Source of the DNA: Belliella kenyensis
GTDB taxonomy: Bacteria; Bacteroidota; Bacteroidia; Cytophagales; Cyclobacteriaceae
Assembly (NCBI RefSeq): GCF_022549675.1
Contig: NZ_JAKZGR010000001.1
Coordinates: 248,001-312,000 of the forward strand
Length of the DNA stretch: 64,000 nt
Direction of reading: 5' to 3'
The notes under the pieces were generated by a model, which worked only from the letters and a program-made list of their open reading frames with translations, was not told where the DNA came from and did no database searches. This document shows, in pieces, positions 43,367-53,196 of this stretch; the first letter of the stretch is position 1, and the number at the start of each line of letters is the position of its first letter. The position numbers and the translations under genes are program-made.

Positions 43367-45823
43367 ATGAAAGAAAGCCGGATTTCTCCTGCATTAGCTT
43401 ATTTTGATTCCAAAGGATGGACTGCATTTTCGTTTCAAAAACGCTGCTGGCAAGACTATTTAGAAGGTAGGTCAGGTATTCTTAATGCACCAACAGGAAG
43501 TGGGAAAACTTTCGCCTTATGGTTCGCAGTTGTCCTCCAATTTATAGAGGATAATAAGGATACTTGGCAAAAGCCACAGAAGAATGGTTTGCAGGTGATA
43601 TGGGTAACTCCACTGCGTGCATTGGCACAAGATATAGCTTCGGCTATGCAAGAGTCTTGTGCTTCCTTAGGGCTACCATGGAGCATTGGAATCAGAAATG
43701 GCGACACAAGTGCTTCACAAAAGGAGTTTCAAAAAAGGAATCCACCAGAATGCCTTGTCACTACCCCAGAAACACTTCACATCTTACTTGCACAAAAAGA
43801 TAATGCAAAGCTATTCAAAAACCTGAAAGCGATTATAATAGATGAATGGCATGAGCTATTAGGAAATAAACGAGGAGTTCAAATACAACTTGCAATCAGT
43901 CATATTCAGAGCACTTTATCAAGTAACCTTCAAATTTGGGGGATATCTGCTACTATCGGTAATTTGGAAGATGCCCATAGAGTTCTTTTAGGTCAAGAGA
44001 AGCCTGTACACATTGTGAAATCAGATATAAAAAAAGATTTGCAAATTCATACAGTCTATCCAAATGAACTAGAAAAATACCCATGGTCTGGCCATTTAGG
44101 TATTCAATTATTGGATAAAGTGATTCCTATCATTGAAGAAAGTAAATCGGTTTTGTTATTTACAAATACAAGAGCTCAAACGGAAATTTGGTATAAAAAT
44201 ATCATTGAAGTAAGGCCTGATTGGGCAGGATATATTGCAATTCATCATGGTTCACTAGACCTGAAAGTTAGGTCATGGGTAGAGGAATCTCTCCATCAGG
44301 GTAAACTAAAGTTAGTTGTTTGTACTTCGAGTTTAGATTTAGGAGTTGATTTTAGGCCAGTGGAAGCAGTCATACAGGTAGGAAGTCCAAAAGGGGTTGC
44401 TAGATTTGTCCAAAGAGCAGGAAGGTCAGGGCATCAACCAGGTAAGCCATCCATAATCTATTTTGTACCTACTAATTCATTAGAATTTTTGGAAGTAGCG
44501 GCATTAAGAGAAGCTGTAAATTCCGAAAAAATAGAAGACATCCATGCCCCTTTATTATCATATGATGTTTTGATTCAGTTTTTAATAACTTTGGCTGTCG
44601 GGGAAGGTTTTTACCCATCGGAAGCCTATAAAGTTATCAAATCCTGCTTTACTTTTTCAGCTCTAGATCAAGAAGCGTTCAATTGGATTTTGAACTTTAT
44701 CACTCAAGGTGGTGATAGTTTGCAGCGATATGATGAATTCTCAAAAGTGGAAATTTTGGAAGATGGATTGTATAAAGTTACGTCTAAAAAGACCGCAATG
44801 AGGCATCGTCTGTCTATGGGCACCATAGTCTCTGATCCAATGGTTAAAGTAAAATTTAAAAATGGAGCATTTTTAGGAATGATTGAAGAGTACTTTCTGT
44901 CAAGATTGAAACCGGGAGGAAGGTTCTTTTTTGCGGGAAGGAATTTAGAATTTCTGAAAGTACATGACAATATCGCACTGGTGCAACTTTCAAAAAAGAA
45001 AAGCAATAATGTTCCAGCCTATATGGGTGGCCGAATTTCTCTGACTTCCCAACTTTCAAAGAAAATTCGAGAGATTCTTGAAGAAGCTTCAATGGGTATT
45101 TATAAAACTGCTGAGGCGCAATTTATCCAGCCACTACTTGAGTTACAAAAAAAGTTATCATTTATTCCAGATAGCAATACATTTCTTATTGAGCATAACC
45201 TTTCCAAAGAAGGATATCATATCTATTTTTATGCATTTGAAGGACGAATGATCCATGAAATACTAGGAGCACTCCTAGCCTACCGCATCAGTCAGAGTAT
45301 ACCACTAACTTTTAGTATCGCTATGAATGATTATGGATTTGAGCTTTTGACGGATGAAAAATTTGATTTTGAGAGCTTTTTAGAAGAAGGAATATTGTTT
45401 TCAGAGGATCAGATTACAGATGATTTGATTCACTGTATCAACGAAAGCGAAATGGCTAAGAGGAGATTCAGAGATATAGCCACTATTTCTGGATTGGTCT
45501 TTCAAGGATATCCAGGAAAACCCATGACAACAAAACACCTACAGTCCAATTCAGGAATTTTATATGGAGTGTTTGAATCTTATGATGCTGATAATTTACT
45601 TCTTCACCAAGCGCACAGAGAGGTGTTAGATATGCAAATGGAAAAAGATAAAATAATACACGCTATTAGGAAAATTAATAAGCAACAGATCATCTTAAAA
45701 TCCCCAGGACAATTTACTCCATTTTCATTCCCAATTATGGTGGATAGGTTGAGGGCGATATTATCTTCTGAGACCATAGAGGATAGAATAGTTAAAATGA
45801 AAGCTAACTTAATTGATTATTGA
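43367..45823 (+). CDS. ligase-associated DNA-damage-response DEXH-box helicase (Lhr-like)
   Basis: The 818-residue protein has Walker A APTGSGKT (residues 41-48), a DExH-type motif II IIDEWHEL near 165, motif III GISATIG, motif VI VQRAGRSGHQPG near 352, and a long C-terminal Lhr-type extension. In many bacteria this helicase lies in a cluster with an ATP-dependent DNA ligase, a ligase-associated exonuclease and the phosphoesterase PdeM. Here it stands alone, followed by a histidine kinase. It probably unwinds DNA during repair. Confidence 0.88.
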   Translation: MKESRISPALAYFDSKGWTAFSFQKRCWQDYLEGRSGILNAPTGSGKTFALWFAVVLQFIEDNKDTWQKPQKNGLQVIWVTPLRALAQDIASAMQESCASLGLPWSIGIRNGDTSASQKEFQKRNPPECLVTTPETLHILLAQKDNAKLFKNLKAIIIDEWHELLGNKRGVQIQLAISHIQSTLSSNLQIWGISATIGNLEDAHRVLLGQEKPVHIVKSDIKKDLQIHTVYPNELEKYPWSGHLGIQLLDKVIPIIEESKSVLLFTNTRAQTEIWYKNIIEVRPDWAGYIAIHHGSLDLKVRSWVEESLHQGKLKLVVCTSSLDLGVDFRPVEAVIQVGSPKGVARFVQRAGRSGHQPGKPSIIYFVPTNSLEFLEVAALREAVNSEKIEDIHAPLLSYDVLIQFLITLAVGEGFYPSEAYKVIKSCFTFSALDQEAFNWILNFITQGGDSLQRYDEFSKVEILEDGLYKVTSKKTAMRHRLSMGTIVSDPMVKVKFKNGAFLGMIEEYFLSRLKPGGRFFFAGRNLEFLKVHDNIALVQLSKKKSNNVPAYMGGRISLTSQLSKKIREILEEASMGIYKTAEAQFIQPLLELQKKLSFIPDSNTFLIEHNLSKEGYHIYFYAFEGRMIHEILGALLAYRISQSIPLTFSIAMNDYGFELLTDEKFDFESFLEEGILFSEDQITDDLIHCINESEMAKRRFRDIATISGLVFQGYPGKPMTTKHLQSNSGILYGVFESYDADNLLLHQAHREVLDMQMEKDKIIHAIRKINKQQIILKSPGQFTPFSFPIMVDRLRAILSSETIEDRIVKMKANLIDY

Positions 45824-45882
45824 AACAATATTTTTTTTAATGGCTACAAACAACTAATTTTCGAGCGTTAACGAGTAATAAA

Positions 45883-47817
45883 ATGCCTCAATCCCCAAAC
45901 ATATTAAAAGCGTACAGCGTCAAACTTTTTACCTTATTTTTATTTTTAATGTCTTTCGGTTATCCATCTCACTCCTTTTCAATTCAGATGGATGAGCAAG
46001 AGATAAAAGCAGACAGCCTGTATAGGTTATACAAAAACTCTAATTCACAGCTTAGAAAATTAGATCTTTTGAGTGCCTTGGTAGCAGAAATCCACTATTC
46101 GGATTCCGCTTTGCAATACTATCAAGAAGCGATAAGCCTTGCACGACTTCTTGATCGAAAAGAACTACTTGCTCAGAACCTAAATAGATTAGGAGTTTAT
46201 TTCAGAAATATGAATCTTCAAGAGGAAGCCTTGGTACTCTATGAAGAGGCTCTTGAAGTAAGTAAGTCGTTAAATATTCCGACTCAGATAGGCCATTCTT
46301 TGAACAATATAGGTCAAATGTATTACCTCAAAGAATTTTATGAAGAAGCTTTGGAGTATTACCTAGAAGCAGAGAAGGAATTTAAAAAAGTCAATGACCT
46401 CAACGGACTTGGATACAACTATACAGGTATGAGTTTGGTTTTGAGTGAATTGGGTATGTTTAGAGAAGCCATAGCCAAAATAGATAATGCCATACAAATA
46501 CGAGAAGATTTAGGTTTAACTCGTCAAGTAATTGTATCAAAGTTCAATAAAGCTGATATCCTAATGTCTATTGGCATATATGATGAAGCAGAGCAACATA
46601 TTCAAAGGCTATATCAATATGGAATAGAAAATGATAAAGTAAGGGCAATACATGCTTTGGGCAAGTTGGTCGAATTAAAAATTAAAACTGGAAAATTTGA
46701 TGAGGCCGTGAATTATGCTGAAAGAGCCGAGGTACTTCATCATCAAAAGCCCAATTCCGAAGCTATGATTGATATCTATCAGTTGATGAATCAGATGCAT
46801 TTTACAAGAGGAGATTCAATTTTATCCAATAAGTATCAAGGCTTATTGCTGAGTGAAAGAAACATTATAAAAAATGAAAGAACTAAAAACCATCTTGCCG
46901 GAATTACCATCAAAAATCAAAGAGAAGAGATTGAGTTTTTAAATAAGCAACAGCAATTGATTCAAGAAAATGCTAGAATCAAAATTTACTTATCGATAGG
47001 TCTTTTTATTATCATACTGATCGTGAGTATAGGGTTTTTTATCATTTTCAGAGCGTGGAAAAGGGAAAAAATCAATCTTGATCATCTATCATTACAAAAG
47101 AATCAGTTAGAAATACAAGCCCATCAATTACAAAAATCAAATCTAGAGAAAGACAAGATTTTCTCCATCATAGCACATGACCTTAGAAGCCCCCTCAATT
47201 CGTTGACGGGATTACTCAAATTGGTACAGGAGAAGAATCTTACGAAAAAGGAGTTCACAGATTATGTTGAAATGATTTCCAAAAATTTAGGCAATAACAA
47301 TACATTACTTGAAAATCTTCTACTTTGGTCAAGAAGTCAAATGAAAAAACTTGAACCTAAACCTGTTAAGTTCAATTTGAATGATTTGATCCAAAGAAAT
47401 ATGGACTTATTGCCTCATGGTGGATATTTTAAAAACCAAAAGCTGATCAATAGAATAGTAGATGAGTTTGACGTAATGGCTGATCAGAATATGATTGATA
47501 TTGTGCTTAGAAATCTTCTATCCAATGCAATGAAGTTTACTAGACCAGGAGATCAAATCGTCGTCTCTGCCTCTAGTAGATATAGTAAAGTCAAAGTTAC
47601 AATCCGAGATAGAGGTGTTGGAATCAAACCTGAAGATATCGATAAGCTATTTAAAACTGATTTTTATACAACGGCAGGCACCAATCAAGAGAGCGGAACT
47701 GGAATAGGTTTGATGCTTTGCAAAGAGATTATTGAAATGCATAATGGCAAAATATGGGTAGAAAGTGAATATGGACACTGGACAGATTTCTTCTTTGAAA
47801 TTCCCAAAGCCACTTAA
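45883..47817 (+). CDS. TPR-containing sensor histidine kinase
   Basis: The 644-residue protein has a signal-like N-terminus and TPR repeats over residues about 40-330 (for example EALEYYLEAEKEFKKVNDLNG). One transmembrane helix follows near 366-391, a coiled coil, then HisKA with the phospho-acceptor in IIAHDLRSPLNSL (H near 432). A HATPase domain contains NLLSNAMKF, DRGVGIK and GTGIGLMLCKEI. The TPR part should be periplasmic and sense a ligand or protein. No response regulator or effector domain is attached or adjacent, so the partner is unknown. Its stop overlaps that of the convergent trkH by 4 bases. Confidence 0.9.
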   Translation: MPQSPNILKAYSVKLFTLFLFLMSFGYPSHSFSIQMDEQEIKADSLYRLYKNSNSQLRKLDLLSALVAEIHYSDSALQYYQEAISLARLLDRKELLAQNLNRLGVYFRNMNLQEEALVLYEEALEVSKSLNIPTQIGHSLNNIGQMYYLKEFYEEALEYYLEAEKEFKKVNDLNGLGYNYTGMSLVLSELGMFREAIAKIDNAIQIREDLGLTRQVIVSKFNKADILMSIGIYDEAEQHIQRLYQYGIENDKVRAIHALGKLVELKIKTGKFDEAVNYAERAEVLHHQKPNSEAMIDIYQLMNQMHFTRGDSILSNKYQGLLLSERNIIKNERTKNHLAGITIKNQREEIEFLNKQQQLIQENARIKIYLSIGLFIIILIVSIGFFIIFRAWKREKINLDHLSLQKNQLEIQAHQLQKSNLEKDKIFSIIAHDLRSPLNSLTGLLKLVQEKNLTKKEFTDYVEMISKNLGNNNTLLENLLLWSRSQMKKLEPKPVKFNLNDLIQRNMDLLPHGGYFKNQKLINRIVDEFDVMADQNMIDIVLRNLLSNAMKFTRPGDQIVVSASSRYSKVKVTIRDRGVGIKPEDIDKLFKTDFYTTAGTNQESGTGIGLMLCKEIIEMHNGKIWVESEYGHWTDFFFEIPKAT

Positions 47818-49265
47818 TTTGCCCTCCAAAAGAAAGGTGTAAATACGATAAGTACTGTAAATAACTCTAGTCTCCCAAGAAGCATCAAGAAGCTTAAGAA
47901 AAGTTTGGCGCTTGGTGAAAAAAATGCAAAGTTATCGAGAGGACCTACTTGACCTATAGCAGGCCCTACGTTACCTAGACTGGTAGCTACTGCACCAAAT
48001 GAAGTTAGAATGTCATACCCCATCAGTGCCATAATTACAGAACTCAATACAAAAATCATCAAATAGATCAATAGAAAATTCATGATGTGCGTGATAATTT
48101 TGCCAGTGACTCTATCCCCATTTATTTTTAGCGGAACAATAGCTCTTGGGTGCACGATCCTTTTGAATTCTAGCCAAGTGTTTTTCACGAAAGTGAGATG
48201 CCTCACAAACTTGATACCACCACTAGTCGATCCTGCTGATCCACCAAGAAATAGCATCATAAAGAATAACAGCGTAAGTCCTTGATGATATGAAGTATAA
48301 TCTGCTGTGACAAAACCTGTCGTGGTAATCAAAGAAACAATCTGAAACAAACCACTTCTGAAGGATAATTCAAAGTCTTCCCCACTGTAAAAGTAAATTG
48401 GCCAGACAAAGAGTAATGACAAAACTACAATTGCCAAAGCGTAAGCACGAAACTCATCAGATTTCCAAACTTTGTTAAATTTCCCCCTTAGACCAAAATA
48501 AATAATGGTAAAGTTTGTACCAGCCAAAAACATGAAAATTATAGCAGTATACTGTATGAATGCCGAATCATAGAATGCCATACTTGCATTTTTGGTAGAA
48601 AAGCCACCAGTGGCCATTGTAGTCAATGCGTGATTTATCGCATCAAAAAATGTCATGCCTCCAACATAATATAAAAAACAAACCAATAAGGTAAGCCCAA
48701 CATAGACTAACCAAAGTCGCTTTGCTGTCTCACGAATTCTGGGATGCAACTTATCAGAAGTGGGACCTGGAGACTCTGCTACAAACAATTCAATGCCTCC
48801 AATTCCTAAAAGTGGCAATATAGCTACCGTGAGCACAATAATCCCTAATCCACCTATCCACTGTGTCATGCTTCTCCAAAACAAAATACCAGCAGGCATG
48901 GCTTCGATGTCATTGAGAATCGATGCACCGGTAGTACTCAGTCCAGATACAGTTTCAAATATAGCATCATGAATTTCAGGAATTGTATTGCTAAAAATAT
49001 ATGGCAGCATCCCAAACAAAGACATCAAGATCCAGCTCAGTGTTACGATCAAATAACCTTCTCGCTTTCTGATATTTTGATCTTGTTTCGATAGAGAAAA
49101 ATAGAATGCAGCACCTAAAGTCAAAGTAACAAAGGCAGAAGACAGCAATGCGATTTGATCATTACTTTTGTAGTATAGGGAAAAACCGACCCCAGGTAGC
49201 ATAAGCAAACCTAAGAGCATAAGCAATGCCCCCATGATCTTTCCTATAGCCTTATAATGGATCAT
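47814..49265 (-). CDS. trkH: TrkH family potassium uptake protein
   Basis: The 483-residue membrane protein is the pore subunit of a Trk/Ktr-type K+ system. It has about ten or more helices and selectivity-filter loops such as ETVSGLSTTGASIL near residue 105, ALTTMATGGFSTKN near 215, QIVSLITTTGFVTADY near 310 and TSFGAVATSLGNVGPAIG near 425. It is encoded 3 bases after trkA, the gating subunit, in one operon. K+ uptake supports osmotic and pH homeostasis. Confidence 0.94.
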   Translation of the reverse strand: MIHYKAIGKIMGALLMLLGLLMLPGVGFSLYYKSNDQIALLSSAFVTLTLGAAFYFSLSKQDQNIRKREGYLIVTLSWILMSLFGMLPYIFSNTIPEIHDAIFETVSGLSTTGASILNDIEAMPAGILFWRSMTQWIGGLGIIVLTVAILPLLGIGGIELFVAESPGPTSDKLHPRIRETAKRLWLVYVGLTLLVCFLYYVGGMTFFDAINHALTTMATGGFSTKNASMAFYDSAFIQYTAIIFMFLAGTNFTIIYFGLRGKFNKVWKSDEFRAYALAIVVLSLLFVWPIYFYSGEDFELSFRSGLFQIVSLITTTGFVTADYTSYHQGLTLLFFMMLFLGGSAGSTSGGIKFVRHLTFVKNTWLEFKRIVHPRAIVPLKINGDRVTGKIITHIMNFLLIYLMIFVLSSVIMALMGYDILTSFGAVATSLGNVGPAIGQVGPLDNFAFFSPSAKLFLSFLMLLGRLELFTVLIVFTPFFWRAN

Positions 49266-49268
49266 GAT

Positions 49269-50615
49269 TTAATGAAATAATTTTTCAAGAGAAACCTTTG
49301 CATCAGGCAATGCAAATACAATCACTTTATCTTCTAATTGAAGGATAAATTCACCATCAGGAATAAAAACCTCTTCTCCTCTAATCACCCCTGCGACGAT
49401 TGCACTTTCGGGAAAGTATAGGTCTTTAAGTGCCTTTCTGGTCACTCGATTATTTTTGGTGATTACATATTGAATAAATTCTGCATCCACCCCTTGAATT
49501 CCTGATACTACTTCTACGTTTCCTTTTTTTAAGAATCTTGTTATTTGATTTGCTGCGACTAGCTTTTTATTGATCAAGGAATCTACTCCTATGCTGTGGG
49601 AAATATGAATATACTCTCTAGTATCCACGTGAGCGATAGCTTTGTATACACCATGATTTTTTGCAGAAAGGGAAGTGATAATGTTGGTTTCAGAAGATTC
49701 AGTGACGGAAATAAATGCCTCCATTTCTTCTAATCCTTCTTCAACCAATAGTTCAATATTCTTATAGTCCCCATTGATAACCAATGTCTTATCAAGTCTT
49801 TCAGAAAGCCATTTACAACGTTCTTTGTCTTTGTGTATTAGCGTAACTCTATAGTCATTTTCCAATTTCAAAGCGGTAGCATAGGCCATATCATCTCCAC
49901 CTATAATCATCACATTCTTCACTGTGACTTTCTTCTGACCGAGCAATTCTAGAATAGACTCAACTGCCTTCTTGTTTGATATAAAAAAGACATGATCATT
50001 ATTTCTTATAATTGTCTGTCCATTTGGAATGATCGTCATCTGACCTCTTACGATTGCAATAATTCGAATATCTTCGAATATTGGGTTTTTACGCATGTCA
50101 GATATTTTCTTATTGACCAAAGAGCTGTATTGATCCAATGTGATACCTACCACACTCAATTTCCCTTCTTCAAATTCAAAGACATCTGTAAAAGTTGAAT
50201 TTTTCAACATCTTTTTGATTTCACCACTACAAAGCATGGTGGGTGAAATGATATTGTCAATACCGATCTGTCGAAAGTGTTTTTCATGATCAGCTTGAAG
50301 ATAATCATGTGTTCGAACTCGTGCAATTACTCTTTTAGCTCCTAGCTGTTTGGCAAGCGCCGCTGTTACGATGTTGGTTTTTTCGGATGTGGTGACAGCC
50401 ATGAGCATGGCCGCATCTTTGACACCTGCATTTTTGAGCACTTCAAAAGATGTAGAATCTCCTACGATTGTCAGCACATCTAGGTGTGAAGATACATTGT
50501 CGAGTACATCTTTGTCTGTATCTATCAATACGATGTCTTTATTATCAAAACTCAATTGCTCGGCTAAGTGATATCCCATATCTCCTGCTCCAGCAATTAC
50601 AATCTTCATTCCCAT
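49269..50615 (-). CDS. trkA: Trk system potassium transporter TrkA
   Basis: The 448-residue cytoplasmic protein holds two RCK_N/RCK_C pairs. The first Rossmann motif VIAGAGDMGYHLAEQL starts at residue 5 and the second, MIIGGDDMAYATALKL, near 234 has lost one of the usual glycines. It binds NAD(H) or ATP/ADP and gates TrkH. A longer upstream start is not available, and the one used (ATG, 2 codons before KIVIAGAG) fits the family. Confidence 0.94.
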   Translation of the reverse strand: MGMKIVIAGAGDMGYHLAEQLSFDNKDIVLIDTDKDVLDNVSSHLDVLTIVGDSTSFEVLKNAGVKDAAMLMAVTTSEKTNIVTAALAKQLGAKRVIARVRTHDYLQADHEKHFRQIGIDNIISPTMLCSGEIKKMLKNSTFTDVFEFEEGKLSVVGITLDQYSSLVNKKISDMRKNPIFEDIRIIAIVRGQMTIIPNGQTIIRNNDHVFFISNKKAVESILELLGQKKVTVKNVMIIGGDDMAYATALKLENDYRVTLIHKDKERCKWLSERLDKTLVINGDYKNIELLVEEGLEEMEAFISVTESSETNIITSLSAKNHGVYKAIAHVDTREYIHISHSIGVDSLINKKLVAANQITRFLKKGNVEVVSGIQGVDAEFIQYVITKNNRVTRKALKDLYFPESAIVAGVIRGEEVFIPDGEFILQLEDKVIVFALPDAKVSLEKLFH

Positions 50616-50724
50616 AGGTGACGAAATCGCAAATGTTTAGGCAACAAAGGTAAGTACTTTATATCAAATTGGGTTCGAATACAGGTAAAAAAACGAATGA
50701 AAAAGAAATTTTATTAAAATGAGT

Positions 50725-51441
50725 CTACAGAATATTTTGTAATTGAACTAAAACCAAGCCTACAGCAATGGCGATACCAAAGCTAATCAAGGTACCTATC
50801 AAGATGTACTCTGTCAATTTTCTATCTTTGCTCTCTTTCAAATCTCCGAATCTGAATACAGACTTGGCTGCTAATAAGAATCCGACACCTTCCCATCTCC
50901 CAATTACTATGAATGTCAATACTAACAACCTTTCCAATATTCCAATATACTTACCTGCATTTTTTAGGGAATTCCCATTGCCTTCTTCCAAATGAGTAGC
51001 CCACTTGTGCATAAAGACTTGCATCATGATTCCTGTGACCATTGATACTATCAATATGGCGAGGATATAAATCCAAAGCATAGGCTTATTGAATAGATAA
51101 ATTAAATCTATGGCTGGATTATAAATGATGTACCACACTGCAAGGATGCTTGTAAGGTGCAATACTTGGTCAATGATGAACCATGATGTTTTGGTTTTTT
51201 CCTTTTGAGCATAAAGTTTAAGCACATCAATGACACCGTGTATTAGCATCAATGTCAGTACCATTGGCCATACTGACCAATCCCATAGTAATATCATCAT
51301 GATGCAGCCGTGAATCAAAATGTGAAGGTATAGCTTTCCTGATTTTGCTTTACGCTTTTCTTTTTGTTCAACCCACGACCTTGGTTGAAGTGCAAAATCA
51401 CCTAAAAAATGGGCCAAAAGGAGTTTGATAATGATGATCAT
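50725..51441 (-). CDS. DUF3307 membrane protein
   Basis: The 238-residue integral membrane protein begins with the DUF3307 signature LLLAHFLGDFALQPRSWVEQK and has about six hydrophobic segments, with HILIHG and LMLIHGVIDVLK repeats of a His-Gly motif. Its start overlaps the stop of the satD gene by 4 bases, and this pair is commonly found together. Its function is unknown; SatD/DUF3307 is thought to act together, perhaps in signalling or stress. Confidence 0.88.
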   Translation of the reverse strand: MIIIIKLLLAHFLGDFALQPRSWVEQKEKRKAKSGKLYLHILIHGCIMMILLWDWSVWPMVLTLMLIHGVIDVLKLYAQKEKTKTSWFIIDQVLHLTSILAVWYIIYNPAIDLIYLFNKPMLWIYILAILIVSMVTGIMMQVFMHKWATHLEEGNGNSLKNAGKYIGILERLLVLTFIVIGRWEGVGFLLAAKSVFRFGDLKESKDRKLTEYILIGTLISFGIAIAVGLVLVQLQNIL

Positions 51442-52082
51442 TGAAGAAGGTTATTAATTTTTTTCCTAAATATTTTCTCCACAGCTTTCAGCTCATCTAC
51501 ATTTGCTCTACTCCATCTTCCACTGACCGTATTTTGTTTGATGCCTATTAGCTTTCCGATTTCCTCTTGGGTCTTTTGTGGTCCCATGAGCACGGATTCT
51601 ACAAGTTCTGCTGATGAAAAAGTCCACCTATCCATGAAAAGTCCTGCAAGCTTGAGGTAGAGGTTCATTTCTTCGTCAAATTCCTCCCATGGAGTTTTGA
51701 TCCCCAGATTCACATTCTCTTTTTTCAAATTCTCAAATTTCTCCGCTGAATAAATAAATGCTGGCCCATTACTCTCCGATATTGACTTTGCAGAATAAGT
51801 CTTCTCTCCTATTCCTATAGCTATGCGTATGTCTATACTACTTTGTAGTTTACTTCCTTCTCCAGACGATACTCTTTTGATCAATGCTTTGATCTGTAAA
51901 GCTTTCAAAAGTGCTTCTTCAGGATCTGAAATCTCTATTTGTATAGAATCTCCCCAGTCTACTTTCCATGTTTTGGGAGACTTCCCCCAAGTAGCCAATA
52001 GCTGTTTGAGTGGCCTGATCCATTTATCTTGATTATCCAATGTCCTAGATGAGACGATATCCGCTCTTAATATTGCTATCAT
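51438..52082 (-). CDS. SatD family protein with C-terminal HTH
   Basis: The 214-residue protein starts IAILRADIVSSRTL and has DWGDSIQIEI near residue 53, the SatD signature reminiscent of nucleotide-cyclase-like folds. A C-terminal helix-turn-helix follows, TQEEIGKLIGIKQNTVSGRW near residue 170 (positions 51520-51580). It could therefore bind DNA. Upstream lies a 26-base perfect palindrome and three 28-base repeats that might be its own operator. It is co-translated with the DUF3307 gene. Confidence 0.87.
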   Translation of the reverse strand: MIAILRADIVSSRTLDNQDKWIRPLKQLLATWGKSPKTWKVDWGDSIQIEISDPEEALLKALQIKALIKRVSSGEGSKLQSSIDIRIAIGIGEKTYSAKSISESNGPAFIYSAEKFENLKKENVNLGIKTPWEEFDEEMNLYLKLAGLFMDRWTFSSAELVESVLMGPQKTQEEIGKLIGIKQNTVSGRWSRANVDELKAVEKIFRKKINNLLQ

Positions 52083-52087
52083 GATAC

Positions 52088-52113
52088 AATTATCGTTGAA
52101 TTCAACGATAATT
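52088..52113. promoter_or_regulatory. 26-bp perfect palindrome upstream of satD
   Basis: A sequence centred at GAA|TTC (arms AATTATCGTTGAA and TTCAACGATAATT) lies 6 bases upstream of the satD start codon on the minus strand. It has no loop. Its place over the translation start and next to the repeat cluster suggests an operator or mRNA hairpin that controls satD-DUF3307. Confidence 0.5.
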
Positions 52114-52121
52114 CAAAATAT

Positions 52122-52205
52122 CGCAGGATCCTAGGATATTTTTGATTATCGTATGATCCTAGGATATTTTTAATTATCGTAGGGTCCTAGGATATTTTGA
52201 ATTAT
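52122..52205. repeat. three 28-bp repeats with CCTAGG cores
   Basis: The word TCCTAGGATATTTT recurs with CCTAGG at 52130, 52158 and 52186, an exact 28-base period, separated by GATTATCGTA-like linkers. Each repeat carries the smaller palindrome ATCCTAGGAT (degenerate in the third). The array fills the gap between the TPR gene and satD. Confidence 0.8.
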
Positions 52206-52206
52206 C

Positions 52207-52878
52207 CTAATCAATAGTTTTGCAATAAAGGTCAACATATTTTTTTGCCGCATCAGCTCCAAACTTAAGCGCACTTGTCCAATCTTCACAAGCCAAAGCT
52301 TTTTGTTTTACCTGATAATAGCTCGTTCCTCTATTGGTCAAAATATCTCCATTGTCTGGACTTAGCTCTAGTGCATAAGAATAATCCTTGATAGCCTTTT
52401 CATATTGTGCCGTTTTCAAATGGCAATTTCCCCTATTGAAATGGTAACCCCACACGATAGGATAATCTTCTCCATTGATTTTACTATATGATATCGCATC
52501 AGAATAAGCATCTATAGCTTCGCCAAATTTCCGGGCTGATTGGTATACATTGCCTAAATAGTAAGCTAACTCATCATCATTTTCAAAAATGGTTAAGCCT
52601 TGTTTTAGCACTTCAATTAGCTTGAGATGATCATACTTAGTGCCATATATAGCTTTGTAATATTCAATGTAAGCAGGATGAAATGTAGGATCATTCTTGA
52701 AAATGCTTTCTAGAATTTTTGCTGCTTGCTCATAATTACCATTCTCCATCATGTCATTTGCTGTATTGGTGATGACGATAGAGTTGTTGCGTTCTTCTAA
52801 GTCTACCTCGTACATTTCTTGTGCAAAAGCCATAGAAATGGATAAAATAAATATTGCGAAAGTAAATTTATATCTCAT
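52207..52878 (-). CDS. secreted TPR-repeat protein
   Basis: I take the ATG at 52878 (MRYKFTFAIFILSISMAFAQ) rather than the upstream one at 52935, because it opens a normal signal peptide. The mature protein of about 200 residues has four to five TPR units, e.g. EAIDAYSDAISYSKING and KAIKDYSYALELSPDNGDIL. It should be periplasmic and act as a protein-binding scaffold. No partner is apparent from the neighbours. Confidence 0.82.
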   Translation of the reverse strand: MRYKFTFAIFILSISMAFAQEMYEVDLEERNNSIVITNTANDMMENGNYEQAAKILESIFKNDPTFHPAYIEYYKAIYGTKYDHLKLIEVLKQGLTIFENDDELAYYLGNVYQSARKFGEAIDAYSDAISYSKINGEDYPIVWGYHFNRGNCHLKTAQYEKAIKDYSYALELSPDNGDILTNRGTSYYQVKQKALACEDWTSALKFGADAAKKYVDLYCKTID

Positions 52879-53196
52879 GATGTGTACATTCATTAAGTTA
52901 TCAATAGGTGAAATTAGAAATGGGCATAAATACAATATTAAACCAAAAAACTAACGAATAAGTATCAGATTAGTTATAAACTAAGTTGTCAATATGAAAA
53001 TCTACAAAGAAACCCATTGCCAAATCATATAGGGTGTATTTAAGACTCTACCACAAATGGGAAATTCAACCCTTTACACTGAAAACAAGTTATTGGTGTA
53101 TATTAAAATAAAGGTCCTTGGATTTTTAAATCAACTCATTTGCTGATTTAAAAGGAAGGAATCATCATATTAAAAAATAAAAATGCGTTGGAAATT

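Noticed and set aside
52122..52205. Regular 28-base repeats considered as a CRISPR array
   Set aside because: The repeats abut with similar linkers rather than unique spacers, only three copies exist, and no cas gene is in the window.
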